Source: Janibacter limosus (GTDB lineage Bacteria > Actinomycetota > Actinomycetes > Actinomycetales > Dermatophilaceae). Taken from it: a stretch of DNA of 64,000 nt. A program made the translations under genes and the position numbers. Of this stretch, positions 33,816-42,977 are shown piece by piece (positions within the stretch are counted from its first letter, which is position 1; every line of letters begins with the position of its first letter). Location: contig NZ_CP036164.1 in NCBI RefSeq assembly GCF_004295485.1, positions 2,790,001-2,854,000 of the forward strand. The letters are read 5' to 3'. The notes beneath the pieces are model-generated. The model saw only the letters and a list, made by a program, of their open reading frames with translations. It ran no database searches and was not told the origin of the DNA.

Positions 33816-35768
33816 AGCATGTCAGAACCGATCCTCGACTCGATGCGCGCGATCGAGGACGACTTCGCCGAGGCGATGTCGCGCATGTACAGCGTGGGCA
33901 ACGACCTGGCCCGCGTCCGTGCACGACTGAGCGCGGAGGCCACCGACGCACCGCAGACGAGTGCGATCGAGGCGAGTGCGATCGAGGCGAGCCCCGAGCA
34001 CTGGACCCCTGTTGCGGCACCGGTGGTGGGCGCTGGTCACCCCTCGCCGGCCCAGCCGACCCGGGGCCAGCCGTCCCCGCCACCGGTCGCTCCCGGACAT
34101 GTCATGCCGCCGCCCGCGCCGGCGGGCACTCCCCCCTTCGTCCCACCGATGGCGCTGGCACCCGCCGAGCCCTGGTGGCAGCGGGACGGGCTGGTCGCCA
34201 AGCTGCTGGTCGTCGTCGGGACCGCGATCACCCTCATCGGTGTCGCCTTCCTGCTGGCTCTCGCCATCCAGATGGGCTTCTTCGGCCCCCTCGCCCGGGT
34301 GCTGAGCGGCGCCCTGCTGGCCATCGCCCTCGTCGGTGCCGCGGTCCTCGTGCGGCGGCGGCCCTCTGGCACCATCGGCGCCCTGGGGCTGGCCGCCACC
34401 GGCATCGCGACCGCATATCTCGACGTCCTGGCCATGACCCGCATCTACGAGTGGGTCCCGTTGCCCGTGGGCATGGTCATCGCGGGCCTCATCGCCCTCG
34501 GCGGTGTCCTGCTCGCCCGCTCCTGGGACAGCCAGCTGCTCGCGGTCGTCGCCGTCCTCGGGGTCGCGCTCATGGCCCCCTTCGTCGGTCTCGAGCACGG
34601 ACTGCTCACGGGCGCCTTCCTCCTCGTCCTCGCCGCCGCCACCTGGCCCGCACAGGTCGGGCGGGACTGGTGGGTGCTGGAGCTGGCGCGCATCCTGCCG
34701 ACGGCGCTCTTCCTCACCGCCCTGGCTGCCGTCCACGAGCGGACCGACGTCGCCGGTCTGCTCGCTGTGCTCTTCGCGGTCCTGGTCCTCGCCACCAGCC
34801 TGGCCGGCGCCCGGGTCACCCGCCTACCCAGGCAGCTCGGTGCATTGGTCCCGGTCGGGGTCCTGCCGCTCGGCGCAGCCGCCCTGGCCGTCGACGACCG
34901 CTGGAGCGGGGCCGGGCTCTTCGTCGTCGCCACCTGCTTGCTCGTCTTCGTCGCCAGCCTGGCCGACCACCGTGAGGGCACCCCGGTGCAGCACCGGCTG
35001 CCCGAGTTCGCCCTCGGCACCGCTGGCCTGACCTCGCTGTGCGCTGCACTCCGCGCCGGCGACGGGCAGGGGTGGACCCCGGTCATCGGCGTCGGTCTCT
35101 GCCTCGTCTGGGCCGTGGCCGCCCTGGCCCTGCGGCACCGCGTCACGCTCGTCGTGGCGCTCGCCCTCGGCGCGCTGGCGACGCTCGGTGCCCTCACGCT
35201 GCTGCCGCACGTCATCCTGCGCAGCCTCTCCGACGAGGTCGCGGTGCGACACCTCGTCGCGGCGGTCGGAGTCACCGCCCTCTACCTCGTGCTCGCCCGG
35301 GCCGTCACGAGCGTCCTGCCCACCCTGGCGCCGGCCCTGCCCCGGGCGCTCCTCGCGCTGTCCGTGCTGTGGGTGGGCGGCAGCGTCGTCCTGCTCATCA
35401 CGCTCGTCGGCCAGCTCGTCGACGACCCGCGCGGAGGCTTCACCGCAGGTCAGGCCGGCGCGACCGTCGTCTGGATGGCCATCGCAGCGGTCCTGCTGCT
35501 GCGGGGCCTGCGCGGGTCCACCCTCGCCATCCCCGCCGGCCTGGCCCTGGCCGCGCTGAGCGTCGGCAAGCTGCTGCTCTTCGACCTGTCCTTCCTCGGC
35601 GGTCTCGCCCGGGTCCTCAGCTTCATCGTCGCGGGCCTGCTGCTGCTCGCCATGGGCGCCGGCTACGCCCAGGCATTGGAGCGCACCCGACGGGCGCCCC
35701 CCCCCCCCCCCGAGACCGGTCCTGTGGAAAACCCGGCGCCCGTCGGGCCGGTTCCTCCTAGCGTCTGA
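33813..35768 (+). CDS. DUF2339 multi-pass membrane protein
   Basis: A 651-residue protein. Residues 1-35 form a helix, residues 40-125 are a proline/alanine-rich linker with the repeat SAIEASAIEAS, and about 15 or more membrane helices fill 130-625, beginning with WWQRDGLVAKLLVVVGTAITL. That hydrophobic repeat pattern is typical of DUF2339 predicted membrane proteins of unknown function. The tail after 625 is proline-rich and encoded by a 15-C run. Starts at 33813 or 33819 are both possible; the former is inside a hairpin. Confidence 0.82.
   Translation: MSMSEPILDSMRAIEDDFAEAMSRMYSVGNDLARVRARLSAEATDAPQTSAIEASAIEASPEHWTPVAAPVVGAGHPSPAQPTRGQPSPPPVAPGHVMPPPAPAGTPPFVPPMALAPAEPWWQRDGLVAKLLVVVGTAITLIGVAFLLALAIQMGFFGPLARVLSGALLAIALVGAAVLVRRRPSGTIGALGLAATGIATAYLDVLAMTRIYEWVPLPVGMVIAGLIALGGVLLARSWDSQLLAVVAVLGVALMAPFVGLEHGLLTGAFLLVLAAATWPAQVGRDWWVLELARILPTALFLTALAAVHERTDVAGLLAVLFAVLVLATSLAGARVTRLPRQLGALVPVGVLPLGAAALAVDDRWSGAGLFVVATCLLVFVASLADHREGTPVQHRLPEFALGTAGLTSLCAALRAGDGQGWTPVIGVGLCLVWAVAALALRHRVTLVVALALGALATLGALTLLPHVILRSLSDEVAVRHLVAAVGVTALYLVLARAVTSVLPTLAPALPRALLALSVLWVGGSVVLLITLVGQLVDDPRGGFTAGQAGATVVWMAIAAVLLLRGLRGSTLAIPAGLALAALSVGKLLLFDLSFLGGLARVLSFIVAGLLLLAMGAGYAQALERTRRAPPPPPETGPVENPAPVGPVPPSV
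35697..35711 (+). repeat. 15-base poly-C tract within the DUF2339 gene
   Basis: An uninterrupted run of fifteen C encodes consecutive prolines 19 residues before the stop. Such tracts slip easily in replication and in sequencing. A change of one or two bases would alter only the C-terminal tail and could extend translation towards the WXG100 gene. Confidence 0.85.
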
Positions 35769-35820
35769 GGGGAGCCGGGCCGCAGGCGTCCGGACCACGA
35801 GCACGAAGGGGAACCCAACC

Positions 35821-36117
35821 ATGGCCACATTCACCGTCGACACCGCGCAGGTCGCCAGCAGCGCAACCGACGTCTCCCGGATCTCCGAGGACGTCGAGAC
35901 CACCGTGGCGAGCATGATGAGCCGCCTGATCTCGCTGCAGAACGACTGGCAGGGTGACGCGTCGACCAGCTTCCAGGACCTCATCAACGACTGGCGCGTC
36001 ACCCAGCGCACGGTCAAGGAGAGCCTGGACGAGATCGGTCGGGCGCTCAGCGACGCGAGCCAGACCTATGACACCTCCGAGACCTCGGTCAAGAGCACGA
36101 TGCGCTCCGGCCGCTGA
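35821..36117 (+). CDS. WXG100-family protein (EsxA-like)
   Basis: A 98-residue helical hairpin protein with the central W-x-G turn NDWQGDASTSF. Helices run from about 8-44 and 52-92. Length and pattern fit WXG100 proteins exported by type VII secretion or acting as Esx-like partners. No EccC, EccB or other secretion gene is in the window, so it is an orphan here. An AAGGGGAACCC site precedes the ATG. It lies 52 bp after the DUF2339 stop and may be cotranscribed with it. Confidence 0.88.
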   Translation: MATFTVDTAQVASSATDVSRISEDVETTVASMMSRLISLQNDWQGDASTSFQDLINDWRVTQRTVKESLDEIGRALSDASQTYDTSETSVKSTMRSGR

Positions 36118-36125
36118 CGACGCGC

Positions 36126-36164
36126 GGCGGGGGCGGCGACCGCCGACCGGTCACCCCCCCCGCC
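36126..36164. terminator. Terminator-like hairpin between convergent genes
   Basis: GGCGGGGG (36126-36133) pairs with CCCCCGCC (36157-36164), with a smaller CGGC/GCCG stem inside. It sits between the WXG100 stop and the end of the ABC permease gene and can end both. Confidence 0.5.
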
Positions 36165-36179
36165 ACCCGCGTAGGCCAC

Positions 36180-38714
36180 TCACTCCGTGGAGATCGCCCG
36201 CAGGACGTCCATCCTCGCGGCGCGGCGTGCCGGGAGCAGCGCGGCGAGCACGCCGATGATCCCGGCGAGGCCCACGAAGACGAGCATCTGCACCCACGGG
36301 ATCGCCAGCTCGGTGATCCCGTCGTCGACCAGCGAGCGCTGGATCGCGACACCGGCGACGACCCCGAGGACGATGCCGAGCACCGCGCCGAGGAGGGCGA
36401 TCGTCACCGACTCGAGAGTGATCATCCTGCGCAGCTGGGCACGTGAGAGGCCCACCGCCCGCAGCAGCCCGACTTCTCGGGTGCGCTCCATGACCGACAG
36501 CCCGAGGGTGTTGACGATCCCGAGGACCGCGATGACGATCGCCAACCCGAGCAAGGCGTAGATGAGGTAGAGGATCTGGTTGATGCTGCCCCGCTGCTCG
36601 GCGGCGTAGCCCTCCTGGTCCTTGAGGGTGACGAGCGGCTGCTGGTCGGTGATCCTCTCGATCCCGGCCCGCACGCCAGCCTTGTCGACGCCCTGGTCGA
36701 GGAAGATGAAGGCCCAGTTGTCGGCGGCCGCACCACCCATCGTCTCGACGGTGTCGACGGACAGCAGGATGTCGGGTGAGCCGATCGCCTGGATCTCGTC
36801 GTAGAAGCCGACGACCTTCAGCTGCTTGGTCGAGGCCCCCATCGAGACCTTGACGGTGCTGCCCACCTGCCGGCCGCCCTCGTGCTTGGTCGAGAGCATC
36901 ACCGAGTCTGCGCCGATGTCCGCCGTCCCGGAGGTCGGCTCGATCTGCTCGACGTCGGCGAAGGTGCTCGGGTCGATGGCGGTGGCGAAGAGCCGACCCC
37001 CGTCGACCTCGGCGCTCACGAACCGCACGGGCGAGACCTCCCGCACCCCGTCGACGCGCGCAACCTGCTCGGCCACCGTGGACGAGAAGGGCTGCCCGAC
37101 GGCGTTGCTGAGGATGTAGTCGGCGCGGAAGCTGTCCGCGATCTGCTTGTCGATGCTGGCGGTCGCGCTCGACGCGATGACACCCATGAGGGCCACGAGA
37201 GTCATCCCGATCATCAGTGCCGAGGCCGTTGCGGCGGTGCGACCCGGGTTGCGCACGGAGTTCTGCTCCGCCATCCGCCCGACGCTACCGAAGGCCCTGC
37301 GGTAGACCCAGCCGAGCCCGGCGATCAGGGGACGACCGACGAAGGGAGCGAGGAAGGCCGTGCCGAGGACGAGCCCGACGATGCCCGCCCCGATCCACCA
37401 CAGCTGGCGGGAGTCGGCCACGAAGAGGCCGACCAGGAAGGCCACGACACCCAGCACCAGGACGGCGACCTCGAGGCCGCGCCGGACCGGGTGATGCCCG
37501 ATGCCGGTGTCGATCGAGTCGCGCATCGCGGCGACGGGCGGCACGGAGCCGGCCCGGCGAGCGGGTACCCACGCCGCGAGCATGGTGACGACGATGCCGA
37601 CCGCGTAGGCGGCGATGACGGTCCGCGGCGTGAAGACGAGCCCGCTGCCCGACAGGTCGAGACCGAAGGTGGCAAAGAGCGTCTGGATCCCCAGGGCCAG
37701 CAGCACCCCGAGCAGCAGACCGAGCGTCGCCCCCACGAGACCGACGACGAAGGCCTCGACGAGCACCGAGCGCACGACCTGACGCCTGGACGCACCGATG
37801 GCCCGCAGCAGCGCCAGCTCACGGCCGCGCTGGGCCACGAGGATGCTGAAGGTGTTGATGATGAGGAAGGAGCCGACGAAGAGGGCGATGCCGGCGAAGA
37901 CCAGCAGGAAGGTGGTGATGAAGCCCAGCGCCTGCTGCACGTCGTTCTGGTTGGCGTCGGCGAGGCTCTTGCCGGTCCAGGCCTTGAAGCCCTCGGGCGC
38001 CAGGGGCTCGGCCTGGCTGCGCAGCTCGCCCTGGCTCACGCCGTCCTTGGCGGTGACCCAGACGGACGAGTACTCGTCCTTGCCGTCCATGAAGTACTTC
38101 TGCATCGTCGCGGTGTCGAAGACGGCGATCGAGGCGCCGGCCATCCCCCCTTCGCCGAAGGTCATCGTGCCGACGAGCGTGGCCGTGATGCGCGGGACCT
38201 TGCCCGTCGTGACGAGGGGGATCTCGTCCCCGACCGTGTACCCGGCGCGCTCAGCAGTCGTGGTGTCGACGACGACCTCACCAGTGCGCTCGGGAGCCCG
38301 GCCGTCGACGATGGCCAGGGGCGGCTCCCCCAGCTGGTTGGGGGCGTCGTTGTAGTTGAAGGCCAGCGCAGGTGCTCCCTGGCCACCGACGACCTTGCCG
38401 TTGGTCCCGACGACGAAGACCCCGATGGCGTCGATGCTGCCGTCGGCCCGGGCGGCGCCCGGCAGCGCAGCCAGCTCGTCGACCTCGGCCGCGGAGATGC
38501 GCGCGCCACCGGAGCCGCCGTAGTCGTCGGTCTGCTCCGCCTGGACGACGACGTCACCGACGGTGCCGTCCATGATGCCGTCGAAGGTGCGCCCGAGGGT
38601 GTCGGTGAAGATCAGCGAACCCGCGACGAAGGCGGTCCCGAGGACGATCGCCATCGCGCTCATGAGCAGGCGCGCCTTGCGCGCCAGCAGGGACTTGAGA
38701 GTGGCCTTGAGCAT
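36180..38714 (-). CDS. MacB/FtsX-type ABC transporter permease
   Basis: An 844-residue permease with two FtsX-like halves. After a TM near residue 20 come a large extracytoplasmic domain (about 40-250), three TMs with LLRAIGASRRQVVRSVLVEA (ATPase-contact), a central pair of TMs, a second outer domain, and the final three TMs with VGLLRAVGLSRAQLRRMIT. It ends in ARRAARMDVLRAIS. Such systems move lipids, peptides or mechanically drive envelope proteins. Its ATG overlaps the ATPase stop by one base (TGATG). Confidence 0.9.
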   Translation of the reverse strand: MLKATLKSLLARKARLLMSAMAIVLGTAFVAGSLIFTDTLGRTFDGIMDGTVGDVVVQAEQTDDYGGSGGARISAAEVDELAALPGAARADGSIDAIGVFVVGTNGKVVGGQGAPALAFNYNDAPNQLGEPPLAIVDGRAPERTGEVVVDTTTAERAGYTVGDEIPLVTTGKVPRITATLVGTMTFGEGGMAGASIAVFDTATMQKYFMDGKDEYSSVWVTAKDGVSQGELRSQAEPLAPEGFKAWTGKSLADANQNDVQQALGFITTFLLVFAGIALFVGSFLIINTFSILVAQRGRELALLRAIGASRRQVVRSVLVEAFVVGLVGATLGLLLGVLLALGIQTLFATFGLDLSGSGLVFTPRTVIAAYAVGIVVTMLAAWVPARRAGSVPPVAAMRDSIDTGIGHHPVRRGLEVAVLVLGVVAFLVGLFVADSRQLWWIGAGIVGLVLGTAFLAPFVGRPLIAGLGWVYRRAFGSVGRMAEQNSVRNPGRTAATASALMIGMTLVALMGVIASSATASIDKQIADSFRADYILSNAVGQPFSSTVAEQVARVDGVREVSPVRFVSAEVDGGRLFATAIDPSTFADVEQIEPTSGTADIGADSVMLSTKHEGGRQVGSTVKVSMGASTKQLKVVGFYDEIQAIGSPDILLSVDTVETMGGAAADNWAFIFLDQGVDKAGVRAGIERITDQQPLVTLKDQEGYAAEQRGSINQILYLIYALLGLAIVIAVLGIVNTLGLSVMERTREVGLLRAVGLSRAQLRRMITLESVTIALLGAVLGIVLGVVAGVAIQRSLVDDGITELAIPWVQMLVFVGLAGIIGVLAALLPARRAARMDVLRAISTE

Positions 38715-39454
38715 CAGTGGGCCCCGTTGCTGAGGGCGACCATCCGCTCGAGCACACTCTCGCGCTCGGGCTGCCACAGCTCGTCGACGATGCGGCCGTC
38801 GGCGAGGAAGAGCACCCGGTCGGTGTGGCTCGCGGCCACGGGGTCGTGGGTGACCATGACGATGGTCTGGTCGAACTCGTCGACGCTGCGCCGCAGGAAG
38901 CCCAGCACCTCGGCCCCCGAGGTCGAGTCGAGGTTGCCGGTCGGCTCGTCGGCGAAGATGATCGAGGGCTTCGACACCAGCGCCCGGGCGCACGCGACGC
39001 GCTGCTGCTGCCCCCCGGACAGCTCGCCCGGCCGGTGGCGAAGGCGGTCGCCCAGCCCGACGGTGTCGACCACCAGGTCGAACCACGCCGGGTCGGCCGC
39101 GCGCCCGGCGATGGCGAGCGGAAGGAGGATGTTTTCCTCCGCGGTCAGCGTGGGGATGAGGTTGAAGGCCTGGAAGACGAAGCCGATCCGGTCGCGGCGC
39201 AGCCGCGTGAGGTCCTTCTCCTTCAGCCGGGTGATGTCGGTGTCGCCGATGTAGGCGTGCCCCGAGGTGACGGCGTCCAGACCGGCGAGGCAGTGCATCA
39301 GCGTCGACTTGCCCGACCCGGAGGGGCCCATGATCGCCGTGAACTGCCCCCCACCGATGTCCAGGTCGATGCCGTCGAGCGCGGCCACGCTGGCCTCCCC
39401 CTTGCCGTAGACCTTGCGCAGCTCGTGCGTGCTTGCGGCAACCTGCGTGCTCAT
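38714..39454 (-). CDS. LolD/MacB-type ABC transporter ATPase
   Basis: A 246-residue ATPase. Walker A is GPSGSGKST, the Q-loop VFQAFNLIPTLTAEEN, signature LSGGQQQRVACARAL, Walker B IIFADEPTGNLD and the switch histidine VTHDPVAAS. The FADEPTGNLD text is diagnostic for the LolD/MacB class. It partners the overlapping FtsX-type permease. The direction is presumably extracytoplasmic export or mechanotransmission. Confidence 0.93.
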   Translation of the reverse strand: MSTQVAASTHELRKVYGKGEASVAALDGIDLDIGGGQFTAIMGPSGSGKSTLMHCLAGLDAVTSGHAYIGDTDITRLKEKDLTRLRRDRIGFVFQAFNLIPTLTAEENILLPLAIAGRAADPAWFDLVVDTVGLGDRLRHRPGELSGGQQQRVACARALVSKPSIIFADEPTGNLDSTSGAEVLGFLRRSVDEFDQTIVMVTHDPVAASHTDRVLFLADGRIVDELWQPERESVLERMVALSNGAH

Positions 39455-39508
39455 GTCCCCTGCTCCCGTGCGTCGTCCGATGCGTCCGCGACAAATCTAG
39501 GTGTGCCG

Positions 39509-39546
39509 GTGGGCTCCGGTCACTGGGGTATCCCCCCGCAGCCCAC
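39509..39546 (-). terminator. Terminator-like hairpin after the PhoD gene
   Basis: GTGGGCT (39509-39515) pairs with AGCCCAC (39540-39546), with an inner GGGG-TAT-CCCC stem. It lies 37 bp beyond the phosphatase stop in its direction of transcription and before the ABC ATPase gene. Confidence 0.5.
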
Positions 39547-39582
39547 GGGTGGCGGGCCGCAGGAGGACGAAGGGAGGTCCCC

Positions 39583-41238
39583 TCAGAGCTCGACGGTGGA
39601 GACGACCCGCAGCCGCGGGTGGGCGTCGTCGCCGACCACGACGTCGCCGGTGACCCACCGCAGGGTCAGGTGCCCGTCGTGGACCTCGGCGACCGCGAGG
39701 TTGTTGTCGAACCACGGTCCGTGCGTCAGCTCCCACGGGTAGCGCAGGTGCGGGACCCCCTTCGTCCTGACGGCGAGCCATCGCATCGGCCGGACCAGGC
39801 CCTTGGCCATCTGCGACATCAGCACGCGGATCCCGCGCGGCATCGGGTTGCGGATCGGGCTGCACACGGCCTGCACGATGCGGCTGCGCGCGCCGTGCGA
39901 TGCGGGATCGGTGACCTCGGCGACGTAGGAGTGGTGCACGTCGCCGGAGAGGAAGGTGACGGTGGCCGGCGGGTGGCCGCGCTCGCCGCGAGCGACCGAC
40001 ATGACGAGCTCGAAGACCTCGACGAAGCCGGACTGGAAGGCCCCCCAGTGCTCGAGGTCGACGGTCTGGCGCAGCGCCTCGGTGCCGCGCCGCACCGGCC
40101 CGGACCGGTGCGGGCTGGCGAGGGACTCGCTGATCGCCTCGGCGTCGTGGAGCCCGGGCGGGAGGAGGAAGGGGATGGACGTCCCGATGAAGAGGTGGTC
40201 CAGGTCGCCGGTCACCTGCTCGTCGAGCCAGGCGAGCTCGTCGTCGTCGAGCATCGAGCGCCGGTCGGGCTCGAGCACCCGGGCGGCGCGCGAGTCGAGC
40301 ATGATCAGCCGCGAGCCACCGAGCGCGCGGGTGTAGCTCCAACGGTAGGTCTCGGGGTGCCGGTCGACTCGATCGGACAGACTGCGCAGCGGCTGCGTGA
40401 GGTCGACCTCGCCGGGGGCGGCGCCGTCGAGGAGCTGCCAGATCTCGTCTTGGGCCAGCTCCTCCGGAGCGAGGTTGCCGATGTGCTGGTGCACCCAGTA
40501 GCTCGTCAGCCCGGAGACGAGGCGCTCGTGCCACCACGGGGTCTGGTTGATCTCCTGGTGCCAGGTCCACGAGGTGTTCCAGTCGTCGCGGATGTCGTGG
40601 TCGTCGAAGATCATCGCGCTCGGCACGACCGAGAGCACCCAGCGGATCGCCGGGTCGCTCCACGCCAGCTCGTAGAGATGGGAGTACTCGGCGTAGTCCT
40701 TGATCTCCTCGCCCGGCGGCTCGTCGAGGCTGCGACGGGAGGCGATGAACTCGCGCATCTGCGGGCTGGTCTCGTCGGCGTAGACCTGGTCGCCGAGCAT
40801 GGCCAGGACGTCCGGGCGGCGGAACTCCCCCTCGGCCATCGCCAGGGCGACGGTCCGCAGCGCGTCGACACCGTGGCTCTCGTGGTGCTCGGCGTCGTGC
40901 GGGACGCTCGTGCGGCAGGAGCCGAAGGCCAGCAGCGCTGGACGGTCGTGGTCCAGGGTCGCGACGCTCGGGTGGGGGAAGGGGGAGTCCCCCAGCGGCC
41001 ACACCGGCTCACCATCGACCTGCACGGAGTACTCGTAGATGCGTCCCGGGCTCAGCCCGTCGAGCAGGACGAGGGCGTAGTGGTGCTCCTCGACGACGAA
41101 GCTGGCGGCGTGCCACTCCCGCCCGTCGGAGACGATGGTGACCCTCGCGGGCCGCGCGATCTCGACCCAGATCGAGGCGTCGTGCTCCCCGACGAAGCGC
41201 AGCAGGGGGCCGAGGACGAGCGGGGACGACGCAGTCAT
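39583..41238 (-). CDS. PhoD-like alkaline phosphatase/phosphodiesterase
   Basis: A 551-residue metallophosphoesterase. It starts with a PhoD N-terminal beta domain (1-90), then LLAFGSCRTS, GDQVYADETSP (metal), MIFDDHDIRDDWN (metal/His) and FLSGDVHHSYVAEV (metal histidines). No signal peptide or Tat motif is apparent at the ATG, unlike secreted PhoD; it may be intracellular. It hydrolyses phosphomono- or diesters, perhaps of teichoic acid. It is monocistronic, with a hairpin following. Confidence 0.86.
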   Translation of the reverse strand: MTASSPLVLGPLLRFVGEHDASIWVEIARPARVTIVSDGREWHAASFVVEEHHYALVLLDGLSPGRIYEYSVQVDGEPVWPLGDSPFPHPSVATLDHDRPALLAFGSCRTSVPHDAEHHESHGVDALRTVALAMAEGEFRRPDVLAMLGDQVYADETSPQMREFIASRRSLDEPPGEEIKDYAEYSHLYELAWSDPAIRWVLSVVPSAMIFDDHDIRDDWNTSWTWHQEINQTPWWHERLVSGLTSYWVHQHIGNLAPEELAQDEIWQLLDGAAPGEVDLTQPLRSLSDRVDRHPETYRWSYTRALGGSRLIMLDSRAARVLEPDRRSMLDDDELAWLDEQVTGDLDHLFIGTSIPFLLPPGLHDAEAISESLASPHRSGPVRRGTEALRQTVDLEHWGAFQSGFVEVFELVMSVARGERGHPPATVTFLSGDVHHSYVAEVTDPASHGARSRIVQAVCSPIRNPMPRGIRVLMSQMAKGLVRPMRWLAVRTKGVPHLRYPWELTHGPWFDNNLAVAEVHDGHLTLRWVTGDVVVGDDAHPRLRVVSTVEL

Positions 41239-41326
41239 CGCTCCATGCTCGCCCTCGTGTCTGGGAGTCGTCTGGTCGGGGTCCCGCGACGTCCGGGACC
41301 CCGACCCACGACGGGGTCGTGCAGGG

Positions 41327-42112
41327 TCAGCGCCGTCGACGACGCAGGAGGAGGGCCAGGATCGCCAGCCCGCCCAGACCGGCGGCGAGCTGGGGGCCGT
41401 AGGCCTTCAGCAGCACCGGGAGCGCGGTGGCCCCGAGGTCGATCGCGTCGACGGAACCGGAGCTGCTCGACGCGGTCCGGGACGAGCGAGAGGCGGGTGC
41501 GGCGGCCGGCGCTGGCGCGGTGGCCGGTGCAGCAGTAGTGGCCGTCGCAGGAGCGCCGGCTGGTGCAGGAGCCGCGGCCGTCGCAGGAGCCGCCGCCGGT
41601 GTCGACCCATCGACCTGGTCCGGCGTCGACGTGGCCGCTGCCGGCTCGGGCGTCGCGTCCTCGGCGGGCCCGGCGAGCCGACCCGCGAGGCAGTCGACGA
41701 ACTGCCCGAGGAGCTTGTCGGAGACGTCCTGCATGACGCCGCGGCCGAACTGCGCCGGCTTGCCGGTGACGTTGAGGTCGGTGACCACCTCGACCTGCGT
41801 GCTCGACGGTCCGAGCTCGGTCATGGTGGCGACGACGTCGGCGCCGGCCGTGCCGTTGCCCCGCTTGTCCTTGCCCAGGGCCTTGATCACCATGCGGTGG
41901 GCCGACGCGTCCTTGTCGACGAACTCGCCCGAGCCCTTGTAGACGAGCGCGATCGGGCCGAGCTTGACCTTGACGGTGCCCTCGAAGGAGCTCTCGTCCG
42001 CACTGGTGACCTGGGCTCCGGGGAAGCACCCGGCCACGGACTCGATGTCGCCGAGCGCCGCCCAGGTCTGCTCGATGCCGGCAGGGACGGTGAAGGTGTG
42101 GGTCAGCTGCAC
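41327..42112 (-). CDS. coxG: CoxG/SRPBCC-type protein with C-terminal membrane anchor
   Basis: A 261-residue protein. Residues 1-150 are a CoxG-like START/SRPBCC domain (FTVPAGIEQTWAALGDIESV, CFPGAQVTSADES, YKGSGEFVDKD). Residues 155-235 are an alanine/proline/threonine-rich linker, and a final TM (about 240-258) ends in RRRRR. CoxG recruits the CO-dehydrogenase-type enzyme to the membrane, where electrons enter the quinone pool. GTG at 42112 is one base past the CoxM stop. It is the last gene of the Mo-hydroxylase operon. Confidence 0.88.
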   Translation of the reverse strand: MQLTHTFTVPAGIEQTWAALGDIESVAGCFPGAQVTSADESSFEGTVKVKLGPIALVYKGSGEFVDKDASAHRMVIKALGKDKRGNGTAGADVVATMTELGPSSTQVEVVTDLNVTGKPAQFGRGVMQDVSDKLLGQFVDCLAGRLAGPAEDATPEPAAATSTPDQVDGSTPAAAPATAAAPAPAGAPATATTAAPATAPAPAAAPASRSSRTASSSSGSVDAIDLGATALPVLLKAYGPQLAAGLGGLAILALLLRRRRR

Positions 42113-42113
42113 G

Positions 42114-42977
42114 TCACCCCTCCTGTCCCCCGACGGCCGCGAGGACGGCACGTCGGGTGAGCACCGTGGCCAGGTGGCGGCGGTAGTCGGCGTCGCCGTT
42201 GAGGTCCGACGGAGGGTCGGTCCCCTCGCCGGCGAGGTCGCACGCGGCCCGCACGCCCTCTGCCGTCGGCGAGGCGCCGACGAGAGCGGCCTCCACCGCA
42301 GCGGCCCGCACCGGGGTCGAGCCCATGTTGGTCAGGCCGATGCGGGCCTCGGCGATCGAGCCCCCCTCTGTCCTCACCTGAGCGGCCACAGCGACGATGG
42401 GCCACTGGTGCGCCACGCGCACGAACTTCTCGTAGTGCGAGCCCCACCCGTCATAGGTGGGGACCCGGATCGCGGTGAGGAGCTCGTCCTCGCCGACGGC
42501 CGTGGCGAAGAGCCCCTCGAAGAAGTCGCCCGACGCGACGACCCGGTCGCCGGAGGAACCGGTGATGACCAGCTCGGCACCCATCGCCAGGACGGGTGCC
42601 CCGCAGTCACCCGCGGGGTCCGCGTGGACGAGGGCCCCGCCGAGGGTCCCGCGGTGCCGGATCTGCGGGTCGGCGACCTCGCTGATCGCCTGGTGCAGCA
42701 AGCTGCAGCGGGTGCGCACCCGCTCGTCCGCCAGGATCTCGTGGTACGGCGTCATCGCACCGATGGTGATGCTCGACCCGTCGTCGCTGATGCCGCGCAG
42801 CGAGTCGATCCGGCCGATGTCGATGACCATCTCGGGAGCGTTGAGCCGCATCCGCAGCACCGGCAGCAGGGACTGCCCGCCCGCGAGCACCTTGGCCTCG
42901 TCACCGTGCTCGGCGAGGAGCCCGAGGGCTTCCTGGACCGTGGTCGGCGCCGCGTAGTCGAACTTCGCCGGGATCAT
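42114..42977 (-). CDS. coxM: Mo-hydroxylase FAD-binding medium subunit (CoxM-like)
   Basis: A 287-residue flavoprotein subunit. The two FAD motifs are AGGQSLLP (near 32) and RGTLGGALVHADPAGD (near 112). It passes electrons from the [2Fe-2S] clusters of CoxS to the acceptor. Its ATG overlaps the CoxL stop as ATGA, tight for subunits needed in equal amounts. Xanthine-dehydrogenase-type relatives share these motifs, so the oxidised substrate rests on CoxL. Confidence 0.92.
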   Translation of the reverse strand: MIPAKFDYAAPTTVQEALGLLAEHGDEAKVLAGGQSLLPVLRMRLNAPEMVIDIGRIDSLRGISDDGSSITIGAMTPYHEILADERVRTRCSLLHQAISEVADPQIRHRGTLGGALVHADPAGDCGAPVLAMGAELVITGSSGDRVVASGDFFEGLFATAVGEDELLTAIRVPTYDGWGSHYEKFVRVAHQWPIVAVAAQVRTEGGSIAEARIGLTNMGSTPVRAAAVEAALVGASPTAEGVRAACDLAGEGTDPPSDLNGDADYRRHLATVLTRRAVLAAVGGQEG

